NCBI GenBank assembly: GCA_003575245.1 | Contig: NMQN01000728.1 | Span: 1-5,888, forward strand | From: Candidatus Atribacteria bacterium 1244-E10-H5-B2 | GTDB lineage: Bacteria; Atribacterota; JS1; SB-45; 34-128 | Length of the DNA stretch: 5,888 nucleotides | Direction of reading: 5' to 3' | Notes under the pieces: model-generated | Seen by the model: only the letters and a program-made list of their open reading frames with translations | Databases searched by the model: none | What the model was told of the DNA's origin: nothing | Program-made: the position numbers and the translations under genes | In this document: one piece after another, positions 1 to 5,888 of the stretch | How positions within the stretch are numbered: position 1 is the first letter of the stretch | Layout of the letters: each line of letters opens with the position of its first letter

Positions 1-1737
1 AATAAAGAACTTAACAAATTAAATTTCTTCTTAAAATCGATTGACCCCTTTAAAAAATTTCAACCTTCACCGGGGGAATCTTATATTATATTCAATGATA
101 AAAATGATTATCTTCGTATAAAGGAAAATTTACAAAGACAATTAGGTGAAGATTTAGTAAGAGATCTTAGTTTTCTTCCTTATATAGGTTTAAAAGTGAA
201 GGGAAGTGAAGAAAAACTTGCTGATTTAGGTTTAGGATTTTCTGAGGAAGATATTAAATTAGTAAGAAATTTGGGATTTCAGGTCATTTTACGCCTTAAA
301 AATTTCTCTCAAATAAATAAAGAAGATATAGAGTTTAAATTTAAAGAGAGTGATAAAGCCGGTAAGATTTCGGGAATAATTTTTGAGGGGGAGACAGTTT
401 TAGGTTATCCCTCAAAAGAAAACCTTATTTTTACAGCAAAACTTCTAAAAACAAAAGAATATCCCTTCGGAATTATAGAATTTGCTGGTCAAAAAGGGAT
501 TGAAACAATCGCTCACTCAGCAAGCGAATTAGCAGTTAGAGTTCATAGTATTACTAAAGAAGAAATGGAAATTATTTCCAGGCAGAAAGCCATAGAAAGA
601 TGGATTAGGGCAGCCAAAGAAAGAAAGGTGAGGATCTTTTATATCAAGCCTTTTATGAAGTCTAACTATAATCTTATCGAGGATAATGTATCTTATATTA
701 GAACCATAAAAGGAGAGTTGAAAGTGAGTGGTTTTAACACAGGAAGGGCCAGCATTCTTTCTACTATCTACCAAGAATCAAAAATATTTATTCTTTTATT
801 AATCCTGGGAGTTATTTCTGGGGGATTAATCCTCTTAAAAAAAGTCTTCAACCTAAAAAAATATCAAGAATATTCCCTGCTATTTTTCGCAATCTTATTT
901 TCTCTACTTCTCCTCTTTTTAAATCGAGAAATTTTTTTAATAAAGCTGATGGCCTTATGGGCAGCTCTAATATTTCCCACTTTGGCTATCATTGATAACG
1001 AAAGATATTTTTTAGGAAATAATAATTCTAAATTAAAAGACACTCATGATTTTTCTGAAAATAATCACAGTTTTATTCAGATGATAAAAGAAGCTTTAAT
1101 CGGGTTTTTCAGGATAATTTTAATTACCTTATCCGGCGCCCTACTTATAGCAGCTTTATTAAGCAATAATAAATTTATGTTGGGGATAGAACAGTTTAGC
1201 GGAATAAAGATTTCTTATCTGGTCCCACTTTTTTTAGTCCTGGCGATGATGTGGTTGAAAGTGAATAAGGGTAAATTAATGATTTTAGAAAATATCAAAA
1301 AGCCCATCCTGATCGAACATGTAATTATAATGGTCTTCTTTGCGGTATTTTTAGTAATTTATATTTCTCGTTCAGGGAATTTCTCTTTTCTCCCTGTTTT
1401 AAGCATTGAAGAGAAGATAAGAATTTTCTTAGAAAAGACTTTAATTGCCCGACCCCGAAATAAAGAATTCTTAATCGGTTATCCTGCTCTTCTATTGGCG
1501 ATGAGTATGAATTTCTTAAAAATAAAAGAATTTAGGATCCCGATAATTATAATTGGGACTATTGGTCCAGTTACCTTAATTAATACCTTCTGTCATATTC
1601 ACACTCCTTTTTTATTTTCGATGTTACGCACCTTTAATGGAGTATGGTTAGGCTCAACTCTGGGATTAATAATAATTACAATATTTTATTATCTGGTAAA
1701 AATATTCAGGAAAAAAATTAATTATGAAAAAGTCTAA
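1..1737 (+). CDS. DUF5693-type multi-pass membrane protein, 5' end cut by window
   Basis: The frame is open from base 1 to the TAA at 1735-1737, giving 578 visible residues; the true start lies upstream. The GTG at 196 is an in-frame internal valine, because the 65 codons before it contain no stop and read as ordinary protein. Visible residues 1 to about 255 are hydrophilic and probably extracytoplasmic. They include a conserved-looking stretch at about 180-215 (RVHSITKEEM, then AIERWIRAAKERKVRIFYI). About eight or nine hydrophobic segments follow, near residues 261-280, 293-307, 314-331, 368-387, 405-418, 439-455, 490-505, 514-532 and 552-567. Two further marked motifs are ARPRNKEFLIGYPAL at about 483-497 and GTIGPVTLINTFCHIHTP at about 519-536. 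I recognise these as the DUF5693 family, whose biochemical role is unknown to me. Members are commonly found beside csaB, and here the gene overlaps csaB by 14 bases. A role in making, moving or modifying the pyruvylated wall polymer is inference. Family recognition is from memory of motifs. Confidence 0.85.
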   Translation, partial: NKELNKLNFFLKSIDPFKKFQPSPGESYIIFNDKNDYLRIKENLQRQLGEDLVRDLSFLPYIGLKVKGSEEKLADLGLGFSEEDIKLVRNLGFQVILRLKNFSQINKEDIEFKFKESDKAGKISGIIFEGETVLGYPSKENLIFTAKLLKTKEYPFGIIEFAGQKGIETIAHSASELAVRVHSITKEEMEIISRQKAIERWIRAAKERKVRIFYIKPFMKSNYNLIEDNVSYIRTIKGELKVSGFNTGRASILSTIYQESKIFILLLILGVISGGLILLKKVFNLKKYQEYSLLFFAILFSLLLLFLNREIFLIKLMALWAALIFPTLAIIDNERYFLGNNNSKLKDTHDFSENNHSFIQMIKEALIGFFRIILITLSGALLIAALLSNNKFMLGIEQFSGIKISYLVPLFLVLAMMWLKVNKGKLMILENIKKPILIEHVIIMVFFAVFLVIYISRSGNFSFLPVLSIEEKIRIFLEKTLIARPRNKEFLIGYPALLLAMSMNFLKIKEFRIPIIIIGTIGPVTLINTFCHIHTPFLFSMLRTFNGVWLGSTLGLIIITIFYYLVKIFRKKINYEKV

Positions 1738-2854
1738 AACCATAGCAAAGATAATGATTTCCGGTTATTATGGTTTTAATAATACCGGGGATGATGCTAT
1801 TCTTAAATCTATGGTTAGAGCTTTTAAAGAAAAGATAGCTCAAGTAAAGATAACAGTTCTTTCGCATAGCCCTTTGCAGACCTCTCAAACTTATCAGGTA
1901 AAGTCTATAAACCGACTGCACTTAATTAATATTATATGTTGTTTGCGAGATACTAATCTTTTTATTAGCGGGGGTGGGGGATTGCTTCAAGATTCAACCG
2001 GAAAAGGTTGGAGCATATTATATTACCTGGGATTGATATTGGTAGCAAAAATAGTTAAAATACCGGTTATGATTTATGCCCAAGGGATTGGTCCGGTAAA
2101 TAACCAGGTTAACAAGAAACTAATGAAGTGGATTTTAAATAAAGTTGAGTTAATTACGGTAAGAGATAATTCTTCTAAAGAATTATTAGAAAATTTAGGG
2201 GTGGTAAAACCTTCAATATATGTAAATTCTGATCCCGTCTTTTTATTGAAGAAAAAAAATATTAACCATGTTATAAATATCTACCCTTATATTCGGGAAT
2301 TAATTAATCCAGATGATTGTCCCTTAATTGGGGTTTCAGTCAGAGAATATAAAAGCAATGGATCAGATTCAAAAAGAATATTTGCCCAAGCAGCTGATTA
2401 TTTAATTGAAAATTATCAGGCGAAAATTATTTTTCTTCCCTTTCAATTTGATGAAGATGTACATATTAGTGAAGAGATATTATCTTTGATGAAGAATCAG
2501 GCTGAGATATTAAAAATAAAGCTTGAGCCTGAAGAATTACTTTCTGTTCTATCCCGATTATCTTTGGTGATTGGTGTAAGACTTCATTCAATTATATTTT
2601 CCAGTATGGCTAACATTCCTTTTGTTGCTTTTAGCTATGATCCTAAAGTGAAACATTTTGTAGAAGATTTGGGATTGTCTGAACTACTGTTAGGAGTAGA
2701 TGAAGATATCTCTTTAAAAAATATTCAAGAAAAGGTAGAATATGTTAGAGAAAATAATAATAAAATAAAGGATATTCTACTCAAAAAAGTAAATAATTTA
2801 GAAGAAAAAGCGCTTGCTAACAATGAATTGATTTATAAGTTTTTAAATCTATAA
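1724..2854 (+). CDS. csaB: Polysaccharide pyruvyltransferase CsaB
   Basis: This is a 376-residue cytoplasmic protein of the polysaccharide pyruvyltransferase family, close to the usual CsaB length. CsaB transfers pyruvate from phosphoenolpyruvate to a sugar of the secondary cell-wall polysaccharide; the ketal is what SLH-domain proteins recognise. Visible motifs are ISGYYGFNNTGDDAIL (12-27), the glycine-rich SGGGGLLQD (82-90), YAQGIGP (118-124), VRDNSSKELL (146-155), SDPVF (169-173), GVSVR (203-207), FLPFQFDEDV (237-246), GVRLHS (284-289) and SYDPKVKHF (304-312). No signal peptide is seen; the hydrophobic stretch at 97-117 is probably core fold. The ATG at 1724 is preferred because AGGAAA at 1708-1713 lies 10 bases upstream, while the next ATG (1754) has no ribosome site. 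It overlaps the DUF5693 gene by 14 bases, so translation is probably coupled. No SLH-domain protein or polymer synthesis gene is in the window, so the actual acceptor is unknown. Confidence 0.93.
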   Translation: MKKSKTIAKIMISGYYGFNNTGDDAILKSMVRAFKEKIAQVKITVLSHSPLQTSQTYQVKSINRLHLINIICCLRDTNLFISGGGGLLQDSTGKGWSILYYLGLILVAKIVKIPVMIYAQGIGPVNNQVNKKLMKWILNKVELITVRDNSSKELLENLGVVKPSIYVNSDPVFLLKKKNINHVINIYPYIRELINPDDCPLIGVSVREYKSNGSDSKRIFAQAADYLIENYQAKIIFLPFQFDEDVHISEEILSLMKNQAEILKIKLEPEELLSVLSRLSLVIGVRLHSIIFSSMANIPFVAFSYDPKVKHFVEDLGLSELLLGVDEDISLKNIQEKVEYVRENNNKIKDILLKKVNNLEEKALANNELIYKFLNL

Positions 2855-2859
2855 CCATT

Positions 2860-2864
2860 GAGGT
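2860..2864 (+). promoter_or_regulatory. Ribosome binding site of ftsE
   Basis: GAGGT lies 11 bases before the ATG at 2876. It sits inside the first codons of a longer reading that would begin at TTG 2858. That TTG has only AT-rich sequence without a purine-rich site in front of it, so this element decides in favour of the ATG. The spacing is slightly long. Confidence 0.6.
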
Positions 2865-2875
2865 TGCTATTTAAT

Positions 2876-3550
2876 ATGATTAGAATGTTTCACGTATATA
2901 AAAATTATCCCCATAAAATTCAAGCCTTACGGGATATCAATATCCATATAAAAAAGGGTGAATTTATTTTTTTAGTAGGTCCCACCGGGGCAGGGAAGAG
3001 TACTTTTTTAAAATTGATTTACCGGGGGATTGTTCCTACCAAGGGACAGGTAATTGTCGATGGGATAAACATAGCTCGGCTTAAACCCGGTTACATACCT
3101 TATTTAAGGCGAAATATAGGCATTGTCTTTCAAGATTTTAAATTACTGTATAACAGAACAGTATATGAAAATATTTCCTTTGGTTTAAAAGCGATTGGAG
3201 CGACTAATTTTGAGATAAGACAACAAGTTAATAAGGCCCTTGATTTAGTAGGACTGGAACACAAAAAGAAAATAAAACCGCATTTACTATCCGGAGGGGA
3301 ACAGCAGAAACTATGTATTGCTCGGGCTATTGCTAATGAACCATTAATATTACTTACCGATGAACCAACTGGCAATTTAGATCCTTACACTTCCTGGGAG
3401 ATCATGAAACTTCTATTTTATATAAATATACGGGGAACTACTATTATAATGGCTTCCCATGACAAACTTATGGTAGATAAAGCTAAAAAGCGGATAGTAA
3501 GGTTGGAGCGAGGAAGAATAATAGAAGATATGCAAAGAGGGATATATTAA
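2876..3550 (+). CDS. ftsE: Cell division ATP-binding protein FtsE
   Basis: This is the ATPase subunit of the FtsEX complex, on the cytoplasmic face of the membrane. From ATG 2876 it has 224 residues, the normal FtsE length, and begins MIRMFHVYKNYP, as FtsE proteins usually begin (MI.f..V.k.YP). The frame also allows a TTG start at 2858, adding six residues, but that is less likely. All ABC ATPase motifs are intact: Walker A GPTGAGKST (35-43), Q-loop glutamine 86 in VFQDFKLL, signature LSGGEQQK (138-145), Walker B LILLTDEP (157-164) with catalytic E163, D-loop GNLDP (166-170) and switch H195 in ASHD. The FQDFKLL stretch and the EQQ signature are characteristic of FtsE rather than of LolD or MacB exporters. 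It starts 21 bases after csaB and ends one base before ftsX. In characterised systems FtsEX powers activation of a peptidoglycan hydrolase, not transport, and the following EnvC-like gene fits that. Confidence 0.95.
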   Translation: MIRMFHVYKNYPHKIQALRDINIHIKKGEFIFLVGPTGAGKSTFLKLIYRGIVPTKGQVIVDGINIARLKPGYIPYLRRNIGIVFQDFKLLYNRTVYENISFGLKAIGATNFEIRQQVNKALDLVGLEHKKKIKPHLLSGGEQQKLCIARAIANEPLILLTDEPTGNLDPYTSWEIMKLLFYINIRGTTIIMASHDKLMVDKAKKRIVRLERGRIIEDMQRGIY

Positions 3551-3551
3551 A

Positions 3552-4436
3552 ATGATTTTTGAGAATATGGGATTTTATTTTAGAGAAGCTTTGCTCAGTC
3601 TTAGAAGAAGTGTTTTAATGACTACAGCAGCAATATTAAGTACCACTACTATTTTAATTATTGTTGGAGTGTTTCTATTAATTTCTATAAATTCCAATCT
3701 TTTTCTAATAAATTTAGAATCCCAATTAGAGATTGTAGTCTATTTAGAAGATAATATTTCTAAAACCGAGCTAAACAATTTAAAAAACAACATTACTTCA
3801 ATGGATGGGACAAAAGAGGTAAAATTTATATCTAAAGAGGAAGCTTATCAGTATTTATTAGAGAATTTAGGAGAGCAGAAAGATATACTCAGCGCTATTG
3901 AAGTAAACCCGCTTCCAGCTTCTTTTGAGGTACAAGTAAAAGATCCTAAGGTGATTGAGCAAATTGCTAATCAGATAGCCGAATTTAAAAAAGTGGAAGA
4001 AGTTGACTATGGCCAGGAAATAGCAGAAAAATTGTTAAATTTTACTTATGTATTTAGAAGAGCGGGGATGTTAGTATTAGCCCTCCTAGTTTTTGCTTCT
4101 ATTTTGATTATATCTAATATAATAAAAATTACTGTATATGCCAGAAGAAGTGAAATTGAAATAATGAGCTTGGCAGGAGCTACTTCCTGGTTTATTAAAT
4201 GGCCCTTTATAATTGAAGGTTTTTTACAGGGCTTTACCTCTGCAATTTTTTCCATAACAATATTATATAATTTTTATATTTTTGCCGTAAATAAAGTGCA
4301 TCAAGTCATTCCTTTTTTGCCGTTAGTAGTGGACAATATAGATTTATTACCCATAGGTTTAGCAATTGTGCTCTTAGGGAGTTTAGTGGGAATTTTAGGG
4401 AGTATGTTTTCGGTGGGAAAATATTTAAATGTATGA
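3552..4436 (+). CDS. ftsX: Cell division permease-like protein FtsX
   Basis: This is the membrane subunit of FtsEX, 294 residues, the usual size for Gram-positive-type FtsX. The layout is classical: a short cytoplasmic N-terminus (FREALLSLRRS, 10-20), membrane helix 1 at about 23-46, a large outer loop at about 47-168, helix 2 at about 171-193, helix 3 at about 216-245 and helix 4 at about 265-288. The loop carries the family motif NPLPASFEV (119-127). The cytoplasmic segment ARRSEIEIMSLAGAT (197-211) should contact FtsE. The outer loop is the known docking site for the coiled-coil partner, here presumably the EnvC-like protein. AGAGGG at 3536-3541 lies 10 bases before ATG 3552; an ATG five codons later (3567) is possible but less well placed. 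One base separates it from ftsE, and it overlaps the next gene by 8 bases, so the three proteins are probably made together. Confidence 0.95.
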   Translation: MIFENMGFYFREALLSLRRSVLMTTAAILSTTTILIIVGVFLLISINSNLFLINLESQLEIVVYLEDNISKTELNNLKNNITSMDGTKEVKFISKEEAYQYLLENLGEQKDILSAIEVNPLPASFEVQVKDPKVIEQIANQIAEFKKVEEVDYGQEIAEKLLNFTYVFRRAGMLVLALLVFASILIISNIIKITVYARRSEIEIMSLAGATSWFIKWPFIIEGFLQGFTSAIFSITILYNFYIFAVNKVHQVIPFLPLVVDNIDLLPIGLAIVLLGSLVGILGSMFSVGKYLNV

Positions 4437-5643
4437 AAAGAGATTAGTTTTAAGAAATAAGAAAATATTTTCTATTTTAATATTGATTTTAACCTTCATC
4501 TTATTTATTGTTTTTTTTAGCTATAGTGATAGCAATGGAGACTACAGTCAAAAGATAAAGGAGGAAAACCAGAGGCTAAAAAGGATAGAGCAGCAAATTA
4601 AAAGCGTTAAAGAGGAAATTGATAATTTACAGAAAAGAGAAAGTGGTTATTTAGAAACACTTCATAAAATTGAAAAACTTTTACAGGATACAGAGAAAGA
4701 ATTGAAAGCTATCGAAAAAGATTTAGAGTTTGCTCAAAAAGAGATAAAAACAGTAGAGAATGAAGTTATTATTGAAAAAGAAAAGCTAAAGGAAAAAACA
4801 AAACTATTAGAAAACAGATTAAGGGAGATATATAAACACCGCCTAACTGGTTATCTGGAAATTCTATTCAACAGTGAAAACTTTTCTGATTTTCTTACCC
4901 GTTTCAGATATATAAAAAATATTTTGTCTTTAGACGCTAAAGTGATTAATGATATTCGCCAGCAGATGAAAAAAACACAAGATAGCAAAATGAACCTGGA
5001 GAATAGGGAAGAGATATTGAGTTTGTTAGAAAAAGCGTTAGAGAAAGAGAAAGAAAATATTGAATTTTCTATTAAAGCCAAAAAGTCCATAATTAATAAG
5101 ATAGACTCTGAAAAAGAAGTACATCAAAAATCTTTAAAAGAGTTAGAGCAATCTTCTTTAGAAATAAAGAATATAATAGAAAGAATTTATAAACAGCAGG
5201 AAGAAGATTCTAAAAAGGCTTCCCCAAAAGAAGTTCCAGCGATTACTCTAAAACCCAAAAAGGGAATTTTAGCCCTACCTATTCAGGGCAAATTAATTTC
5301 TGAGTATGGAAGACAAAAAAATACTGATTTTAATACTTATACTTTTAATTCTGGAATAGACATTAGTGCTCCCCTTGGACAGGTAGTCCGTGCAGCTGGT
5401 TCGGGAGAGGTGATTTATACGGGAAATATAAAGGGATATGGGCAGATAATAATTATTGATCATGGGGGAAGGGTTACTACTCTATATGCCCACCTTTCTA
5501 AAATTTTAATAGATATTGGGAATAAAGTAAAAAAGGGGCAAATTGTTGGCCAGGTGGGTGATAGCGGAGGTGTTTCTTCTACCAGGTTGCATTTTGAAGT
5601 TAGGGTAGAAGGCAAACCTACTGATCCCATGAACTGGTTATAA
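4429..5643 (+). CDS. envC: EnvC-like murein hydrolase activator (coiled coil plus degenerate LytM/M23 domain)
   Basis: This 404-residue exported protein has a basic start (MYEKRLVLRNKK) followed by one hydrophobic helix at about 13-32. No clear signal peptidase I site is seen, so it may stay anchored. Two long Lys/Glu-rich coiled coils (about 36-130 and 175-260) flank a hinge at 131-170 (YKHRLTGYLEILFNSENFSDFL), as in EnvC, CwlO and PcsB partners of FtsEX. A short linker leads to a C-terminal LytM/M23 domain (about 280-404). In active M23 enzymes the site reads HxxxD, a central His, and HxH. Here these positions are N307, D311, H355 and R386-L-H388, so two of the conserved histidines are missing. 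I therefore infer no hydrolase activity and a role activating a separate enzyme, as for E. coli EnvC and NlpD; the ending STRLHFEVR looks NlpD-like. The ATG at 4429 overlaps ftsX by 8 bases, with only a weak GGTGGG site at 4412-4417. Other databases may simply label it M23 family peptidase. Confidence 0.88.
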   Translation: MYEKRLVLRNKKIFSILILILTFILFIVFFSYSDSNGDYSQKIKEENQRLKRIEQQIKSVKEEIDNLQKRESGYLETLHKIEKLLQDTEKELKAIEKDLEFAQKEIKTVENEVIIEKEKLKEKTKLLENRLREIYKHRLTGYLEILFNSENFSDFLTRFRYIKNILSLDAKVINDIRQQMKKTQDSKMNLENREEILSLLEKALEKEKENIEFSIKAKKSIINKIDSEKEVHQKSLKELEQSSLEIKNIIERIYKQQEEDSKKASPKEVPAITLKPKKGILALPIQGKLISEYGRQKNTDFNTYTFNSGIDISAPLGQVVRAAGSGEVIYTGNIKGYGQIIIIDHGGRVTTLYAHLSKILIDIGNKVKKGQIVGQVGDSGGVSSTRLHFEVRVEGKPTDPMNWL

Positions 5644-5664
5644 ATATAAACATTCTAAAAATTT

Positions 5665-5672
5665 GGTGGTGG
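5665..5672 (+). promoter_or_regulatory. Ribosome binding site of the S41 protease gene
   Basis: GGTGGTGG lies 5 bases before the TTG at 5678. No in-frame ATG exists in the visible part of this gene, so this purine-rich element is the main reason to choose TTG 5678. The in-frame TTG 5663 and GTG 5666 and 5669 overlap the element itself and would lack a site of their own. Confidence 0.55.
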
Positions 5673-5677
5673 AAAAT

Positions 5678-5888
5678 TTGATAAATATAAAAAGAAAGAG
5701 AATAATTACTTTAATTTCGATTTTTGTATTGGTTTCTATAATAAGCGGATTTCTATTTTATAATGTTAGGGCAAGTGGCAAGACCAATGAAGAGGAACTA
5801 TTTACTAACTTAGAGCCTTTCTTTGAAGCTTTAAATTTAGTAAGATTTGAATACATAAAGAAGGACATAGATTTAGATAAAGTTATTC
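5678..5888 (+). CDS. Probable S41 carboxyl-terminal processing protease, N-terminal part only
   Basis: The frame is open from TTG 5678 to the right edge (70 codons); the 3' end is outside the window. The start gives a basic segment (INIKRKR, 2-8) and then a hydrophobic helix at about 9-28, a signal peptide or membrane anchor, so the rest should act outside the membrane. Residues from about 40 (EEELFTNLEPFFEALNLVRF, continuing into EYIKKDIDLDKVI) match the helical N-terminal domain that precedes the PDZ and Ser/Lys protease domains of CtpA/CtpB-type enzymes. None of the PDZ or catalytic residues is visible, so the call rests on this short match plus position: an S41 protease gene commonly follows ftsE-ftsX-coiled-coil hydrolase genes in Bacillota. 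The gap to the previous gene is 34 bases with no terminator, so it is probably co-transcribed. It may trim envelope proteins such as hydrolases or their regulators; this is inference. Confidence 0.72.
   Translation, partial: MINIKRKRIITLISIFVLVSIISGFLFYNVRASGKTNEEELFTNLEPFFEALNLVRFEYIKKDIDLDKVI

Noticed and set aside
196..198. GTG as the start of the DUF5693-type gene
   Set aside because: The reading frame is open to base 1 with convincing protein sequence, and no good ribosome site precedes the GTG.
529..774. Antisense open frame of 81 codons
   Set aside because: It is wholly inside the DUF5693-type gene, has no ribosome site or recognisable domain, and has an unusual composition typical of a shadow frame. 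The same applies to antisense frames at 1718-1921, 3130-3375, 4046-4255 and 4851-5090.
2252..2259. Eight-A run in csaB, and a similar eight-T run at 4511-4518 in the envC-like gene, as phase-variation tracts
   Set aside because: Both frames are intact, and runs of this length are expected by chance in DNA this AT-rich.
2858..2875. TTG start adding six residues to FtsE
   Set aside because: No ribosome site lies upstream of it, the GAGGT element lies within the added codons, and FtsE proteins normally begin at the MIR... position given by ATG 2876.
2876..3550. LolD/MacB-type exporter ATPase
   Set aside because: The FtsE-like start, the FQDFKLL and LSGGEQQK motifs, the 224-residue length and the adjacent ftsX all point to FtsE.
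5269..5640. Catalytically active M23 metallopeptidase
   Set aside because: N307 and R386 replace conserved active-site histidines, so the zinc site is incomplete.
5644..5677. Terminator or promoter in the longest intergenic gap
   Set aside because: The 34 bases hold no stem-loop with a T-run and no convincing -35/-10 pair; AT-rich -10-like words occur throughout the window.

Overview
The window is AT-rich bacterial DNA with strongly A/T-biased codon use (AGA, ATA and TTA are common). Six genes lie head to tail on the + strand and almost every base is coding. The largest gap between genes is 34 bases. Both ends of the window fall inside genes. No RNA gene, mobile element, CRISPR array or terminator is visible. 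The gene families suggest a low-GC anaerobe with an S-layer-type envelope, for example Halanaerobiales or other deep-branching Bacillota, or an Atribacterota-like lineage. This placement rests only on base composition and gene content and is tentative.

The left half (1-2854) holds a surface-polysaccharide pair. The first gene is a large multi-pass membrane protein of the DUF5693 type, cut by the left edge. It overlaps csaB, a polysaccharide pyruvyltransferase, by 14 bases. CsaB enzymes put ketal-pyruvate on secondary cell-wall polysaccharide, which SLH-domain proteins then bind. The membrane partner has no assigned function and is the best candidate here for something undescribed.

The right half (2876-5888) is a cell-wall remodelling module: ftsE (ATPase), ftsX (membrane permease-like subunit), an EnvC-like coiled-coil/LytM protein, and the beginning of a probable S41 carboxyl-terminal processing protease. 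FtsEX is known to use ATP hydrolysis in the cytoplasm to switch a coiled-coil partner outside the membrane, which either is or activates a peptidoglycan hydrolase. Here the LytM domain lacks two of the conserved catalytic-site histidines (N307 and R386 stand in their places). It should therefore work as an activator of a separate hydrolase, not as an enzyme. No hydrolase is encoded in the window.

The spacing (14-base overlap, 21 bases or less, 1 base, 8-base overlap, 34 bases) suggests one transcript with its promoter upstream of the window. That would link S-layer anchoring polymer modification with septal or sidewall peptidoglycan cleavage.
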